64,000 nt of DNA, from positions 1 to 64,000 of the forward strand of contig JALHOZ010000016.1 in NCBI GenBank assembly GCA_022842725.1, read 5' to 3'. The notes under the pieces were generated by a model. The model was given only the letters and a program-made list of their open reading frames with translations. It was not told where the DNA came from and searched no databases. The position numbers and the translations under genes are program-made. Shown here piece after piece: positions 9,398-18,992 of this stretch. Origin of the DNA: Saprospiraceae bacterium (GTDB lineage: Bacteria > Bacteroidota > Bacteroidia > Chitinophagales > Saprospiraceae). Each line of letters opens with the position of its first letter. Within the stretch, counting starts at the first letter, position 1.

Positions 9398-9958
9398 ATG
9401 TTTAAGTCCCTTTTGGTATTTATCGCAGCCACTTTGTTTTTAGCTTCTTTTCATCATGCCCCTGAAAGTGCTGCCAATGAATATATTGAACAGTATAAAG
9501 ACCTGGCTGTAGTCGAAATGTACAGAACCGGTATACCGGCCAGTATTACACTCGCACAAGGATTACACGAATCCAACTACGGTCTCAGCAAACTGGCTAT
9601 TGAAGCTAACAATCATTTTGGCATAAAATGTAAATCCTGGTGGACAGGCAAAACATACTTCCATAAAGATGACGATTTTGATGCCAATGGCAATCTCCTG
9701 GAGTCCTGCTTCAGAGCATACAGAAATACGGTAGATTCATATGTGGACAGATCGAATTTTTTAATGCAATCTGATAGATACAAACATCTTTTTTCTATTT
9801 CAAAAGATGACTACCCAAGTTGGGCATATGGCCTCAAAGAAAGCGGATACGCAACAGATCCACAATATGCTCAAAAACTTATCGAAAAAATCATCCGCTA
9901 CGAACTGTATAAGTACGATCAATCCGAGGACCCATTCAGACATCTTTTGAAAGATTAA
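9398..9958 (+). CDS. Secreted glucosaminidase domain protein (FlgJ/LytG-like muramidase)
   Basis: This 186-residue exported protein cleaves the glycan chain of peptidoglycan. Seen: a signal peptide ending near LASFHHA, then the GH73-type domain with GIPASITLAQGLHESNYGLS, whose Glu is the expected general acid, followed by NNHFGIKCKSWWTG and FRAYRNTVDSYVDRSNFL, which are hallmarks of the family. The C-terminus continues to YATDPQYAQKLIEKI as in full-length homologues, without LysM repeats. It lies 70 nt after the dipeptide epimerase and 2 nt before an FAD oxidoreductase, so the three are probably co-transcribed and linked to murein turnover. Confidence 0.9.
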   Translation: MFKSLLVFIAATLFLASFHHAPESAANEYIEQYKDLAVVEMYRTGIPASITLAQGLHESNYGLSKLAIEANNHFGIKCKSWWTGKTYFHKDDDFDANGNLLESCFRAYRNTVDSYVDRSNFLMQSDRYKHLFSISKDDYPSWAYGLKESGYATDPQYAQKLIEKIIRYELYKYDQSEDPFRHLLKD

Positions 9959-9960
9959 AA

Positions 9961-11208
9961 ATGGCTGATGTCGTTTTAGGTGCCGGTGTCATCGGTCTCC
10001 ATACTGCATATTATCTTGCTAAAGCAGGCAGAAAGGTAATTGTCGTTGATCAGAATTCGGCGGACAACAACTGTAGTTTTGGCAACGCCGGTTATCTTTC
10101 TCCCAGTCATTTTATACCCCTTGCAACACCCGGAATCGTTTGGCAAGGGTTGAAATGGATGCTCGACAATACCAGCCCTTTTTATATCAAACCAAGATTG
10201 GACGGCGCTCTTTTGAAATGGGGTTACCATTTTTACAAAAGTGCCAACCACAAAAAGGTCACTGAAAATGCTCCGCACCTCTACAATCTTCTCCTCCTAA
10301 GCAGAAATCTGTCAATAGACATTCATCAAGATCTGAAAACAAGTTATCCCTTTTTTACGGATGGTTGCCTGATGCTCTGCTCTAGAAATGAAAGTCTAAA
10401 ACATGAAACAGACCTGGCCATGCAGGCAAAAAAGGATTTTGGACTGGATATTCCTTTGTTGTCCAACAAGGAGCTGAAAGAAATGGATCCTTTGATAAGT
10501 AAAAATGTGCTGGGTGCCGCTTATTATCCGATAGATTGTCATCTTCACCCGGGTCAAATGATGTCTATAATGAAGGATTATTTGTTGAAAATTGGCGTTC
10601 AAATTTATTTCAATGAAAAAAATATTTCTTTTGAAAAAAAGGATCATAAAATCTCCAAAATCATTGGTGAAAATATATCTGTAAATCCTGAAAATATCAT
10701 CATTGCTGCAGGTAGCTGGTCAGGTCAGGTCGCTTCATCCCTCGGAATTGACTTGCCGCTGCAAGCGGGCAAAGGCTACAGCTATACCTACAAAAATCAG
10801 GAGAAAAACATCAAATATCCGGCTATCCTGGTAGATCATCGGGTTGCTATGACACCTTTGGGAACAGATCTCCGTGTCGGAGGTACCATGGAAATTGCGG
10901 GTTTGGACCTCACTGTTAGCAAAAACAGAATTCCTCCCATCATTAATGCTGCCAATTATTATTTTGACAACCTTGCGTTAAATATGCCAAAACCAAAAGA
11001 AGTTTGGTCCGGCCTTCGTCCATTGAGCCCGGACGGTCTTCCTTATATTGGCAAAACCAAAAGATTTGACAACCTGTTTTTCGGCTGTGGTCATGCCATG
11101 ATCGGTATTTCTGCTTCTGCTGCAACCGGCTTGTTGTTGAGTCAGATGATAACCGGACAAAAAACTGAAATTCCCGTTTCTGCCTTTGATGTAAATCGTT
11201 TCGGATAA
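9961..11208 (+). CDS. FAD-dependent oxidoreductase, D-amino-acid dehydrogenase (DadA)-like
   Basis: This 415-residue protein has the DAO-family layout: an N-terminal GAGVIGLHTAYYLAKAG dinucleotide-binding motif, an acidic residue at the end of strand 2 (VVDQ), the CSFGNAGYLSPS segment typical of DadA-like enzymes, and a C-terminal FAD-contact region GLRPLSPDGLPYIG and GCGHAMIGISASAATG. Such enzymes oxidise D-amino acids (D-Ala, or cis-4-hydroxy-D-proline in some clusters) to oxo acids and pass electrons to the respiratory chain. It starts 2 nt after the glucosaminidase stop. The neighbours favour murein-derived D-amino acids as substrate, but this is inference; the family is broad. Confidence 0.8.
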   Translation: MADVVLGAGVIGLHTAYYLAKAGRKVIVVDQNSADNNCSFGNAGYLSPSHFIPLATPGIVWQGLKWMLDNTSPFYIKPRLDGALLKWGYHFYKSANHKKVTENAPHLYNLLLLSRNLSIDIHQDLKTSYPFFTDGCLMLCSRNESLKHETDLAMQAKKDFGLDIPLLSNKELKEMDPLISKNVLGAAYYPIDCHLHPGQMMSIMKDYLLKIGVQIYFNEKNISFEKKDHKISKIIGENISVNPENIIIAAGSWSGQVASSLGIDLPLQAGKGYSYTYKNQEKNIKYPAILVDHRVAMTPLGTDLRVGGTMEIAGLDLTVSKNRIPPIINAANYYFDNLALNMPKPKEVWSGLRPLSPDGLPYIGKTKRFDNLFFGCGHAMIGISASAATGLLLSQMITGQKTEIPVSAFDVNRFG

Positions 11209-11262
11209 TTTCCTGTTTTTACAGATCATAACGTCTTCTTGTTTTTATGATAATGTCCAATA

Positions 11263-11294
11263 TTTGGGTAGGAACAAGTATTTTTTTACCTTTG
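11263..11294 (+). promoter_or_regulatory. Promoter of thrS
   Basis: TTTG at 11263-11266, 20-nt spacer and TACCTTTG at 11287-11294 form a complete Bacteroidota promoter. The thrS ATG follows 20 nt after the box; the leader is too short for a T-box riboswitch or attenuator. Confidence 0.7.
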
Positions 11295-11314
11295 CAGGAT
11301 AATTTGTTTTTATT

Positions 11315-13249
11315 ATGTCAATGATCAATATTACCCTTCCGGACGGAAGTACCCGTCAGTACCCTAAAGGAACCTCTTCCATGGAAATTGCCACCTCTAT
11401 CAGCGAAGGTCTGGCACGAAATGTATTATCCGCCTCTGTTAATGGTGAAGTTTGGGACGCTTCCAGACCTATTTTTTCAGATGCTTCCGTTAAACTGTTC
11501 ACCTGGAATGATAAAGAAGGAAAAGCAACGTATTGGCACTCCTCGGCACACCTCATGGCCGAAGCTTTGGAAGCGCTTTATCCCGGCACTAAATTCGGTA
11601 TTGGCCCTGCCATTGACACAGGGTTTTATTACGATGTTGACACAGGTGACAAAACTCTGACACCGGCAGATCTTCCGAAAATCGAAGAAAAAATGCTTGA
11701 ATTGGCAAAAAATAAAAGCCAATACATCAGAAAAGAAGTTTCTAAAGACGATGCTATCCGTTTTTTTACCGAAAAAAAGGATGAATATAAAATTGAATTG
11801 CTTCAGGACCTACAGGATGGGCAGATTACTTTTTACTCTCAAGGCAATTTTACGGATCTGTGTAAAGGACCACACATTCCCGATACATCTTCCATCAAAG
11901 CGGTAAAACTTATGAATCTTGCCGGCGCTTATTGGAGAGGTGACGAAAAACGCAAACAAATGACGCGGATTTATGCAGTCACTTTCCCGAAAGCCAAAGA
12001 ACTGACCGAATATCTTGAATTGCTCGAAGAAGCAAAAAAAAGAGACCACAGAAAATTAGGCGCAGAACTCGAACTGTTTATGTTTTCTGAAAAAGTAGGT
12101 CAAGGTCTTCCCATCTGGTTGCCCAAAGGAACTCAGTTGAGAGAAAGATTACAGAATTTTTTGCGCGCCGAACAGGAAAAACAAGGCTATCAAATGGTAG
12201 TTACCCCTCATATCGGCAGTAAATCGTTGTACGAAACTTCCGGTCATTATGCCAAATACGGAGCTGACAGTTTTCAACCCATACACACACCTAAAGAAGG
12301 GGAAGAGTTTTTACTCAAACCCATGAATTGCCCTCACCACTGCGAAATATACGGTCACAGACCTCGGTCTTACAGAGAATTGCCGCTCAGAATCGGAGAG
12401 TTCGGGACGGTATATCGTTACGAACAAAGCGGCGAATTGCACGGATTGTCCAGAGTGCGAGGATTTACACAGGATGATGCCCACATATTTTGTACCGTAG
12501 ACCAGGTCAAAGGAGAGTTTCTTAAAGTACTTGAACTCACGACCATGGTGATTAAAAAAATGGGGTTTGAAAATTTTACAGCACAGATTTCTTTGCGCGA
12601 CCCCGACAATCCGGAAAAATATATCGGCTCTGATGAAAACTGGAATGCTGCTGAAAAAGCAATCATCGAAGCTACCTCAGAAGTGGATTTAATCACAACT
12701 ACTGAATTGGGTGAAGCTGCCTTCTACGGTCCTAAACTGGACTTTATGATCAAAGATGCTTTGGGCCGTTCCTGGCAATTGGGTACCATCCAGGTGGATT
12801 ACAACCTTCCGGAAAGGTTTGGCCTGGAATACATCGGTGCTGACAACCAGCCGCACCGTCCGGTCATGATTCACAGAGCTCCTTTCGGGTCCATGGAACG
12901 ATTTATTTCTATCCTGATCGAACATACAGCCGGTAAATTTCCGCTGTGGCTTACGCCGGACCAATACGCCTTACTTCCGATTTCAGACAAATGGATACCT
13001 TATTGTGAGGAAATCAAACAAGAATTGGCAAAACACGATATCCGGGGATTTATTGACGAAAGAGCAGAATCCATAGGTCGTAAAATCAGAGATACCGAGT
13101 TAAAACGTGTTCCTTATATGTTGATCATTGGTGACAAAGAAGCTGAAAACCAATCAGTATCCGTACGTCGCCAGGGAGAAGGTGACCTCGGTACCATGTC
13201 GGTCAGTGAATTTGTTGCACATTTTACAGAAAAATTGGCAGAAGTTTAA
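11315..13249 (+). CDS. thrS: Threonine-tRNA ligase
   Basis: This 644-residue class II synthetase charges tRNA-Thr. Domains in order: TGS (about 1-62), the editing domain with [12 protein letters not shown] (about 70-225, conserved His pair plus the later CKGPHIP), the catalytic core with [26 protein letters not shown] and [17 protein letters not shown] (motif 2 region), [12 protein letters not shown] (motif 3), and the C-terminal anticodon-binding domain from about residue 545. The zinc ligands (Cys in MNCPHH, His in DDAHIF and His in IHRAPFG) are present. Length is standard. It has its own promoter and is convergent with the small lipoprotein gene at 13298. Confidence 0.98.
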   Translation: MSMINITLPDGSTRQYPKGTSSMEIATSISEGLARNVLSASVNGEVWDASRPIFSDASVKLFTWNDKEGKATYWHSSAHLMAEALEALYPGTKFGIGPAIDTGFYYDVDTGDKTLTPADLPKIEEKMLELAKNKSQYIRKEVSKDDAIRFFTEKKDEYKIELLQDLQDGQITFYSQGNFTDLCKGPHIPDTSSIKAVKLMNLAGAYWRGDEKRKQMTRIYAVTFPKAKELTEYLELLEEAKKRDHRKLGAELELFMFSEKVGQGLPIWLPKGTQLRERLQNFLRAEQEKQGYQMVVTPHIGSKSLYETSGHYAKYGADSFQPIHTPKEGEEFLLKPMNCPHHCEIYGHRPRSYRELPLRIGEFGTVYRYEQSGELHGLSRVRGFTQDDAHIFCTVDQVKGEFLKVLELTTMVIKKMGFENFTAQISLRDPDNPEKYIGSDENWNAAEKAIIEATSEVDLITTTELGEAAFYGPKLDFMIKDALGRSWQLGTIQVDYNLPERFGLEYIGADNQPHRPVMIHRAPFGSMERFISILIEHTAGKFPLWLTPDQYALLPISDKWIPYCEEIKQELAKHDIRGFIDERAESIGRKIRDTELKRVPYMLIIGDKEAENQSVSVRRQGEGDLGTMSVSEFVAHFTEKLAEV

Positions 13250-13297
13250 CGAGATATACCTATATTACTATTGGTTTTTTGACAAAAGTCAATGCAT

Positions 13298-13684
13298 TTA
13301 CCTGATAGTATCGGGTTTTTGTTTGCGAAATTCCATTTTGCCAGAATCTCTTTGAATTTTCCACAAAAATGAGTCTTTGAATACCGGTTCTGCTCTCTGA
13401 AAATCCACAATTTCAATCACACCTTTTGAAGCAGGTTTGTCCGGTTTGAGTGGAAAATATATCGAATCGTTGAGGCTGATTTGTATTTGTTCTGAAAACA
13501 AAGAATCGACATACATTTCTGCCTTAGCCACCGCTTCATCACGGCATCTCAACATCACTTCCACGAGATAGTCTTTCTTTTTTTCTGCCAGTTTTTTTAA
13601 GACAATGGGGTCGTCAGGAGAAGCTTCCTGCAAACAGGAGGAGCAACAAAAAACCAATAAAATTCCAACAAACCCTTTATTCAT
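13298..13684 (-). CDS. Small hypothetical lipoprotein
   Basis: This 128-residue protein of unknown function starts [17 protein letters not shown], a lipoprotein signal with the lipobox CSSC. The frame extends eight codons further to 13708, but the signal peptide starts directly at the 13684 ATG, so that is chosen. The mature part is charged, with a helical stretch around VLKKLAEKKKDYLVEVMLRCRDEAVAKAE. It overlaps the end of the next small lipoprotein gene by 8 nt and sits last in the Ig-like-lptB operon, pointing to an envelope role. I do not recognise a named family. Confidence 0.7.
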   Translation of the reverse strand: MNKGFVGILLVFCCSSCLQEASPDDPIVLKKLAEKKKDYLVEVMLRCRDEAVAKAEMYVDSLFSEQIQISLNDSIYFPLKPDKPASKGVIEIVDFQRAEPVFKDSFLWKIQRDSGKMEFRKQKPDTIR

Positions 13685-13937
13685 ATGTTTTTCTGAAATA
13701 GTATTCAAATTCTTCGAGATAGACGTCCTGAAGAGAATCCACAGCCATTTGATACATAGAATCTTTTTGCGTCCTGCATATAGAATCTCCCTTCAATCTC
13801 AAAGTATTCAATTGCCTTGCATACAAAGTATCCACAATATATCGTTGTTCGGGAGTCAATTGTTCCCCGTCCTGACACGACATCAGCCCGACAAAAATCA
13901 GTATTCCCGCTTTAAAAATGTTCTTCACTGAAGTCAA
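13677..13937 (-). CDS. Very small hypothetical lipoprotein
   Basis: This 86-residue protein begins with a short signal and lipobox (LMSC, Cys21) and continues as a helical, charged segment [20 protein letters not shown]. Its start lies inside the 3' end of lptB (26-nt overlap) and its end overlaps the next lipoprotein gene by 8 nt, so translation is probably coupled. It shares with that neighbour a repeated VDSL-type acidic helical composition, and the two may be relatives or partners. Function unknown. Confidence 0.65.
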   Translation of the reverse strand: MTSVKNIFKAGILIFVGLMSCQDGEQLTPEQRYIVDTLYARQLNTLRLKGDSICRTQKDSMYQMAVDSLQDVYLEEFEYYFRKTYE

Positions 13938-14667
13938 TGATTTTTCTTTTCAATTCAAAATTTTTGCCAAGATAAACTTTTCTGACTACTTCATCCTCCG
14001 CCAATACTTCCGCTGTTCCTTCGCGTAATATCTGTCCTTCAAACATCAGATACGCTCTGTCGGTGATCGATAAAGTCTCCTGCACGTTGTGGTCTGTGAT
14101 CAGAATACCGATATTTTTGGTCTTTAATTTTGCCACAATATACTGAATGTCCTCCACCGCAATCGGATCAATACCGGCAAATGGTTCGTCGAGCAGGATA
14201 AATTTCGGATTTGAAGCCAAAGACCGGGCGATTTCTGTCCGGCGTCGTTCACCCCCTGATAACGAATCTCCAACGTTTTTGCGTACTTTGTCCAGTCTGA
14301 ACTCTGCCAGGAGACTCTCCCGTTTTTCGAATCTTTCTTCTTTGGTCATCGGCATCATTTCCAAAACAGCCATGATATTGTCTTCGACGCTCAACTTACG
14401 GAAAACACTTGGTTCCTGAGGCAGATATCCAACACCTTTTTGTGCCCTTTTGTACATGGCATCGCTTGTCACCTCTTCATCATCCAGATATACATGACCT
14501 GAAGTGGGCGACACAAATCCTACCATCATGTAAAACGTAGTGGTTTTTCCGGCACCGTTGGGTCCCAACAAACCTACGATTTCTCCCTGAGAAACATGGA
14601 CGGAAACTTCCTTCACCACCTGCCGGGCGCCATAAAATTTGACTAATTTTTCAGACCTGAATTTCAT
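13912..14667 (-). CDS. lptB: Lipopolysaccharide export ABC transporter ATPase
   Basis: This 251-residue ATPase drives extraction of lipopolysaccharide from the inner membrane together with LptF/LptG. Seen: Walker [10 protein letters not shown] near residue 37, Q-loop [15 protein letters not shown] (the LptB-type pattern), signature [16 protein letters not shown], Walker [14 protein letters not shown] and the switch His in [11 protein letters not shown]. The GERRR signature and GIDP sequence are LptB hallmarks. Its ATG directly abuts the stop of the upstream Ig-like gene. LptF/LptG are not in this window. Two tiny lipoprotein genes overlap its 3' end. Confidence 0.95.
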   Translation of the reverse strand: MKFRSEKLVKFYGARQVVKEVSVHVSQGEIVGLLGPNGAGKTTTFYMMVGFVSPTSGHVYLDDEEVTSDAMYKRAQKGVGYLPQEPSVFRKLSVEDNIMAVLEMMPMTKEERFEKRESLLAEFRLDKVRKNVGDSLSGGERRRTEIARSLASNPKFILLDEPFAGIDPIAVEDIQYIVAKLKTKNIGILITDHNVQETLSITDRAYLMFEGQILREGTAEVLAEDEVVRKVYLGKNFELKRKIIDFSEEHF

Positions 14668-16335
14668 CTACTTTTTGATTTTGTCGGTTTGTACAGGTAA
14701 TTCCTCGATCCGGTCAGAAGGAGTAGACCATATTATGGGCACTTCATTTTCTCTGTTGATTTCCGGACGTTCTACTTTATATATTTTCATCTTTTCCGGC
14801 TGAATTTTTTCCCAATAATTTCCCGGATCCCACAAATTGTTATTGTTATCGTCTTGAATTACCTCAACCGAATATCCATCCGGAACAACAGATTTATACT
14901 TTTTTGTGAATGTTGATTTTTGTGAAACGGAAAAAGTGTCTAATATGTTTTCGCCTCTTTTTAATAAAACAAAATAATGTTTTTGGGAATCAAGTGACGT
15001 CACATTCAGTATTAAACCCGAGGTTTGACTTGGGGACAAACATTGAAAAGGCAATTTTGTCGAATCAATACGTCTTCCGTAAATATCCGCGAATGTCGTC
15101 GAATCAAACATAAGTTTATAGGGCATATTTACCCTCCATTTGCCTTTGACAGAAACATTCATCCGGTTTTGAGACAGTCCGAATGTCAATCCTGCCACTT
15201 CGCCCAAAGTATCGGTTATCTTCCAGTTTTGGGTTATAAGGGTATCCAACGGCGCCGTAAACTGAAGTACCAAACTGTCTGATGGCAATAAATTTGGTGC
15301 CAGATTGTGGTAGCTTACTACCAATGGTTTTTGTTTGTTTTTACCTTCATTTATGGGCGGTTTTACCTTTATCGTATCGTTACCGGCAATAATTTCAAAA
15401 GAGTCCAGGTCCGTTTTGTAAAAAACTTTTAACGTGTCTTTTATTACTTTATGGTATAACGTAACCTCATCACCGATGCTCACAGGTGTGATTTTTTCCG
15501 GTTTTGAATTATATACCAGATCTGTCAAACCATAAATTTTCAGATTTTTAGCCAACAGTTTTTGTTTCACTTTTGGACTTGAGATAAATAGGGTGTGATT
15601 TATTTTCTGATTCGCTGTGTCCAATACAATCAAGGAATCAGGAAAACCGATTTTTTCCGATTCAAGATCATATTTAAGATTGACATTTTTATCAACAAGA
15701 GCCAACATTTTAAAGGTATCCGCTTTGATATTTTTGAAAGTAAAACTACCCGACTTATCCGTTTTTGTTGAATAATATGGTTTTTCTTTCGCTACTATGG
15801 AATCAAAATGTGTATCGTACAATAAAACCTGGACGTTTTCAATAGGTGTAAAATCAATGGCATCGTATACTTTGCCACTCATCATCAGGCTGTCCAGAAC
15901 GTCGCCGGTAGAAAACACATAACTGAAGTTTGTCAGCTTGTTGCCTTCGTGAAAATCGACGATAGCTTCCCCAAAATTGATGGTATAGGTTACATCAGGC
16001 CGGAGTACTTCACTTTCGTGAAATGAAAAAGTCACTTTTTTACCTCTGCCTGTCACTTTAGGCAAATAAACGAGCGGAGGTGAAACCAAAACCTGTTTTG
16101 TAGCTTCTTTGACTTCCACATATTCGTCAAAATACATGATTATGTCTTGTTTGACAAATCGTGTTTGAAAATGAGGCGTTGACTTCAGGGAATCCTGTAC
16201 CGGAGGTTTCTTATCTATAGGTCCGGACAACAGTTTTCCGGTGCTTGCACAGGAAGTCAAAACAACCACGTACCAGACTGCTGTCACGAATGAAATTACT
16301 AGTATCCTGAAATATATGGCCTCTTTGATATTCAT
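14668..16335 (-). CDS. Ig-like (Big_5/SbsA-type) domain lipoprotein
   Basis: This 555-residue exported protein carries a lipoprotein-like signal (hydrophobic stretch ending VVLTSC, Cys about 28) and then an N-terminal bacterial Ig-like domain of the SbsA type (about 50-150: MYFDEYVEVKEATKQVLVSPPL and VTYTINFGEAIVDFHEGN), a CarboxypepD_reg-like segment (about 155-250: GKVYDAIDFTPIENVQVLLYD) and further beta-rich repeats to the end. The frame is open to 16404, but a -7 box at 16353-16360 lies inside that extension, so the ATG at 16335 (17 nt after the box) is the start. It is the first gene of an operon with lptB. Family homologues are common in Bacteroidota; function unknown. Confidence 0.8.
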   Translation of the reverse strand: MNIKEAIYFRILVISFVTAVWYVVVLTSCASTGKLLSGPIDKKPPVQDSLKSTPHFQTRFVKQDIIMYFDEYVEVKEATKQVLVSPPLVYLPKVTGRGKKVTFSFHESEVLRPDVTYTINFGEAIVDFHEGNKLTNFSYVFSTGDVLDSLMMSGKVYDAIDFTPIENVQVLLYDTHFDSIVAKEKPYYSTKTDKSGSFTFKNIKADTFKMLALVDKNVNLKYDLESEKIGFPDSLIVLDTANQKINHTLFISSPKVKQKLLAKNLKIYGLTDLVYNSKPEKITPVSIGDEVTLYHKVIKDTLKVFYKTDLDSFEIIAGNDTIKVKPPINEGKNKQKPLVVSYHNLAPNLLPSDSLVLQFTAPLDTLITQNWKITDTLGEVAGLTFGLSQNRMNVSVKGKWRVNMPYKLMFDSTTFADIYGRRIDSTKLPFQCLSPSQTSGLILNVTSLDSQKHYFVLLKRGENILDTFSVSQKSTFTKKYKSVVPDGYSVEVIQDDNNNNLWDPGNYWEKIQPEKMKIYKVERPEINRENEVPIIWSTPSDRIEELPVQTDKIKK

Positions 16336-16352
16336 GAATTTGTTAAAACGTG

Positions 16353-16360
16353 CAAAAATA
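16353..16360 (-). promoter_or_regulatory. Promoter -7 box of the Ig-like/lptB operon
   Basis: On the minus strand TATTTTTG fits TAnnTTTG; the chosen ATG at 16335 follows after 17 nt. No clear TTTG at -33. Confidence 0.5.
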
Positions 16361-16733
16361 CACATATCTCCGTGAATGGTCCGTTTTCGGTGATTGATTA
16401 ACACGGTTTTAAAGGATTTGGGTGATTGGTTTTATATTAAAACTAAAATGAGCATCGTATAAATACTCTTTTTACCCGATTTTTATATTAGCAGTTTTTT
16501 CTAATTTTAACAATAATAAATTCTAAGTTTTTTGTAGTTTTGTTATTAAAACATGAGCTTTTTCTACCATTTTTTGTTACTTTTATCAAAAATAAATCAA
16601 ATATGTTAATTTGGCTTAACAGTATTTTAACAACAAAAATGACACTTTTTTCCGATTCAACTGTTTTTAGCATTATATTTGCATTCTGTTTGCAAGTAAA
16701 CGTTATTTATTAAATCATAAAAAGATATTTATA
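16361..16733. other. AT-rich intergenic region
   Basis: Divergent spacer between the Ig-like/lptB operon and the DUF1573 gene. It holds the upstream part of both promoters and otherwise long T and A runs. A minus-strand 61-codon frame (16488-16673) is low-complexity and is not supported. Confidence 0.6.
16674..16681 (+). promoter_or_regulatory. Promoter -7 box of the DUF1573 gene
   Basis: TATATTTG matches the -7 consensus. The ATG follows after about 52 nt, a longer leader than elsewhere in this window; a second weak box may exist closer to the gene. Confidence 0.4.
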
Positions 16734-17264
16734 ATGAAACAATTGTTTTTATTTTTATTAGTTGCTTTTGTTAGTTACAACGGATTCTCTCAAGCCACAG
16801 AAAAGGCACCGATTCCCGTTCCTGTTCAGGCTGAAAAAGTGAATGTTCAAAAAAATGCAGTAAACACTGCGGCACCAAAAGTTGAGGAAGCTGTCGAAAG
16901 AACCAATGCCAAAATGACTTTTGAAACAATGATGGTTGAATATGGTACCATTCAACAAAAGAGTGAGCCCTTAAGAACTGTAAAATTTACCAATACAGGT
17001 ACTGACCCACTTATCATTAAAAGTGCTCAGGGTTCTTGCGGTTGTACCGTTCCTGTTTGGCCTAAAGATCCGATTCTTCCGGGACAAAGCAGTGTTATCG
17101 AAGTGAGATATGACACCAACAGAGTAGGTAAAATCAACAAATCAATCACCATCACTACTAATGAAGGTCCTGAAAAACACATCCTTCAGGTTGTTGGAGA
17201 AGTATTAAAAGTAGAAGAAGAAATGGTTGTTCCTGCACCTGCACCAAGTGTAATCAAAGGATAA
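16734..17264 (+). CDS. DUF1573 domain secreted protein
   Basis: This 176-residue exported protein has a signal peptide (MKQLFLFLLVAFVSYNGFSQ), a low-complexity Ala/Val/Lys linker (about 20-60) and a DUF1573 Ig-like domain (about 62-160). The domain shows the family pattern: FETMMVEYGTIQQKSEPL, KFTNTGTDPLIIKSAQGSCGCTVPVWPKDPILPGQS and RVGKINKSITITTNE, including the conserved SCGCT cysteine pair. The domain belongs to the ASPM/Hydin-like beta-sandwich group; its role is unknown. A strong terminator follows, and the gene appears monocistronic. Confidence 0.88.
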   Translation: MKQLFLFLLVAFVSYNGFSQATEKAPIPVPVQAEKVNVQKNAVNTAAPKVEEAVERTNAKMTFETMMVEYGTIQQKSEPLRTVKFTNTGTDPLIIKSAQGSCGCTVPVWPKDPILPGQSSVIEVRYDTNRVGKINKSITITTNEGPEKHILQVVGEVLKVEEEMVVPAPAPSVIKG

Positions 17265-17282
17265 TATTTCTTTTAAAAATAT

Positions 17283-17322
17283 AAAAAACCTCTTTCTGAT
17301 GTTCAGAAAGAGGTTTTTTTTT
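17283..17322 (+). terminator. Intrinsic terminator after the DUF1573 gene
   Basis: Perfect 12-bp arms ACCTCTTTCTGA (17288-17299) and TCAGAAAGAGGT (17303-17314) with a 3-nt loop, preceded by A and followed by a T run. This is one of the strongest terminators in the window. Confidence 0.92.
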
Positions 17323-17443
17323 ATTTGTTCCGTAGATACCTTACATCCTGACCAATTTCTGAAACTACATTTACTATATCATTCTTTCATTTTATTTCCT
17401 TTTTAAACTTTATTCACCTTTACCCTTTTGCAATCCATAATCT

Positions 17444-18493
17444 ATGATCAACAGAAAAGAAGCCGTCATTACCCACCTGTCTGCTCATTTTGTAGGAAGT
17501 GAAGTTGAAGGAAAACACACCTTTTATACGGAAAAAGGTATTGATTTGTCTGATGAATTGCTCCATCAATCGTTGTTGTCCTTTTTTACAGAAAACTTTA
17601 AAGAGCCGGAATTTTTCAGGTTTCTTACTGTAGCCGGATCGATGGAAGATAATACCATGTACCAGGCCGTTATGTCTTGTTTTGATGATGACAGCCATTT
17701 TCATGACTGGAGTATTCAGGTGACAAAGTGGTTGGTTTCACAGTCAAAACATCACCAGATCAAAAGTGGGGAGGTTCTGATCTGTAAGATCGAAAACATT
17801 CTTGTAGAAGACGAAATACTCGAAGGTATTGGGATCTTTAAGATCGAAAACAAAGAAAACTATCTTTCTTTTTCGGAAAATGCTGAAGAAGATATTGATT
17901 TGAATATCAATCCCGGTATTAATCTGAATAAAACAGACAAGGCGTGTTTTATTTTACATACCGAACAGGATTCCGGATTTAAGATTTTTAATATCGATCA
18001 TTCAAACAGAAACCAGGATGCCAAATACTGGCGCGATGATTTTTTGAAAATATCTCCAAGGTCCGATGACTATCATCACACCAAGGAATATATACAACTT
18101 ACAAAAGAGTTTGTCCAGGAAAGATTAGGCAAACAGTTTGATGCCGACAAATCCCAGCAGGCACAAACGATGCAACGCTCTTTGGATTATTTTCAAAAAG
18201 AAGAAACTTTTGACCATGTGGGTTATGCAACCAAAGTATTCAAAGACGAACAAATCGTCGAAGCTTTCAGAGATTTTAAAGAAGACTACGAAAACTATAA
18301 ACAAATTGTACTCACTGACGAATTTGGCATTTCAGACCAGGCCGTCAAAAAACAAAGCCGGGTGTTCAAGTCAATCATCAAATTGGACAAAAACTTTCAT
18401 ATCTATATTCATGGCAACAAAAATATGATTCAGAAAGGCGTCGATGATGAAGGCCGAAAATATTATGTATTATACTACGACGAAGAACACTGA
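17444..18493 (+). CDS. Nucleoid-associated protein (NdpA/YejK-like)
   Basis: This 349-residue cytosolic protein matches the 37-kDa nucleoid-associated family in layout: an N-terminal region with NRKEAVITHLSAHFVG, a middle part with HHQIKSGEVLICKIENILVEDE, then KACFILHTEQDSGFKIFNID and YWRDDFLKISPRSDDYHHTKEYIQL, with an acidic Tyr-rich C-terminus. Members associate with the nucleoid; the precise function in Bacteroidota is not established. It starts 120 nt after the DUF1573 terminator and converges on bcp with a 37-nt gap. Confidence in the family is good, in function only moderate. Confidence 0.82.
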   Translation: MINRKEAVITHLSAHFVGSEVEGKHTFYTEKGIDLSDELLHQSLLSFFTENFKEPEFFRFLTVAGSMEDNTMYQAVMSCFDDDSHFHDWSIQVTKWLVSQSKHHQIKSGEVLICKIENILVEDEILEGIGIFKIENKENYLSFSENAEEDIDLNINPGINLNKTDKACFILHTEQDSGFKIFNIDHSNRNQDAKYWRDDFLKISPRSDDYHHTKEYIQLTKEFVQERLGKQFDADKSQQAQTMQRSLDYFQKEETFDHVGYATKVFKDEQIVEAFRDFKEDYENYKQIVLTDEFGISDQAVKKQSRVFKSIIKLDKNFHIYIHGNKNMIQKGVDDEGRKYYVLYYDEEH

Positions 18494-18530
18494 TAAAGTC
18501 CTTTGCAGGTTACATGCCGGAATTACGTTG

Positions 18531-18992
18531 TTATAATCCCAATATTTCTTTCAGTTGCTGGCCATGCGTTGCTGTGACCACCTTATCAATAAAATGGGTA
18601 ATGATCCCGTTTTCATCCAAAACAATAGCTGAACGATAAACGCCTGTTACTTCTTTTCCCATAAACTTTTTTGGTCCGAAAAGTCCCCAACTTTTCAGAA
18701 CTTCACGCTCAGGGTCTGATAAAAGCGGATAGGTTATGTTGTATTTTCCTTTGAACTTTTGGTGCTTTTTTTCAGCATCCGGACTCAAACCGTAAACCTT
18801 ATATCCTGCTTTCTCAAAAAGAGTAACATCTTCGTTAAGGCTGCAAACTTGCTTAGTGCATGAAGGTGTGTCGTCCTGTGCGTAAATACTTATGATAACT
18901 TTTTGACCAACAAATGTTTGATTGCTGATGGTTGTCCCGTTTTCATCTTTTAATTCAAAATCCGGCAATTTTTGACCTGTTTGTAAGCTCAT
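18531..18992 (-). CDS. bcp: Thioredoxin-dependent thiol peroxidase (Bcp/PrxQ)
   Basis: This 153-residue cytosolic peroxiredoxin reduces hydrogen and organic peroxides with electrons from thioredoxin. Seen: DFELKDENG at the start of the fold, then the peroxidatic Cys45 in TPSC and the resolving Cys50 four residues on, exactly the atypical 2-Cys spacing of E. coli Bcp. ATHGQQLKEIL closes the fold. The usual family motif FYPKD(x)TPGC is altered to IYAQDDTPSC here. It is a single gene, convergent with the nucleoid-associated protein gene. Confidence 0.94.
   Translation of the reverse strand: MSLQTGQKLPDFELKDENGTTISNQTFVGQKVIISIYAQDDTPSCTKQVCSLNEDVTLFEKAGYKVYGLSPDAEKKHQKFKGKYNITYPLLSDPEREVLKSWGLFGPKKFMGKEVTGVYRSAIVLDENGIITHFIDKVVTATHGQQLKEILGL

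Noticed and set aside
11221-11314. T-box or attenuator upstream of thrS
   Set aside because: The leader between the -7 box and the ATG is about 20 nt, too short for such elements.
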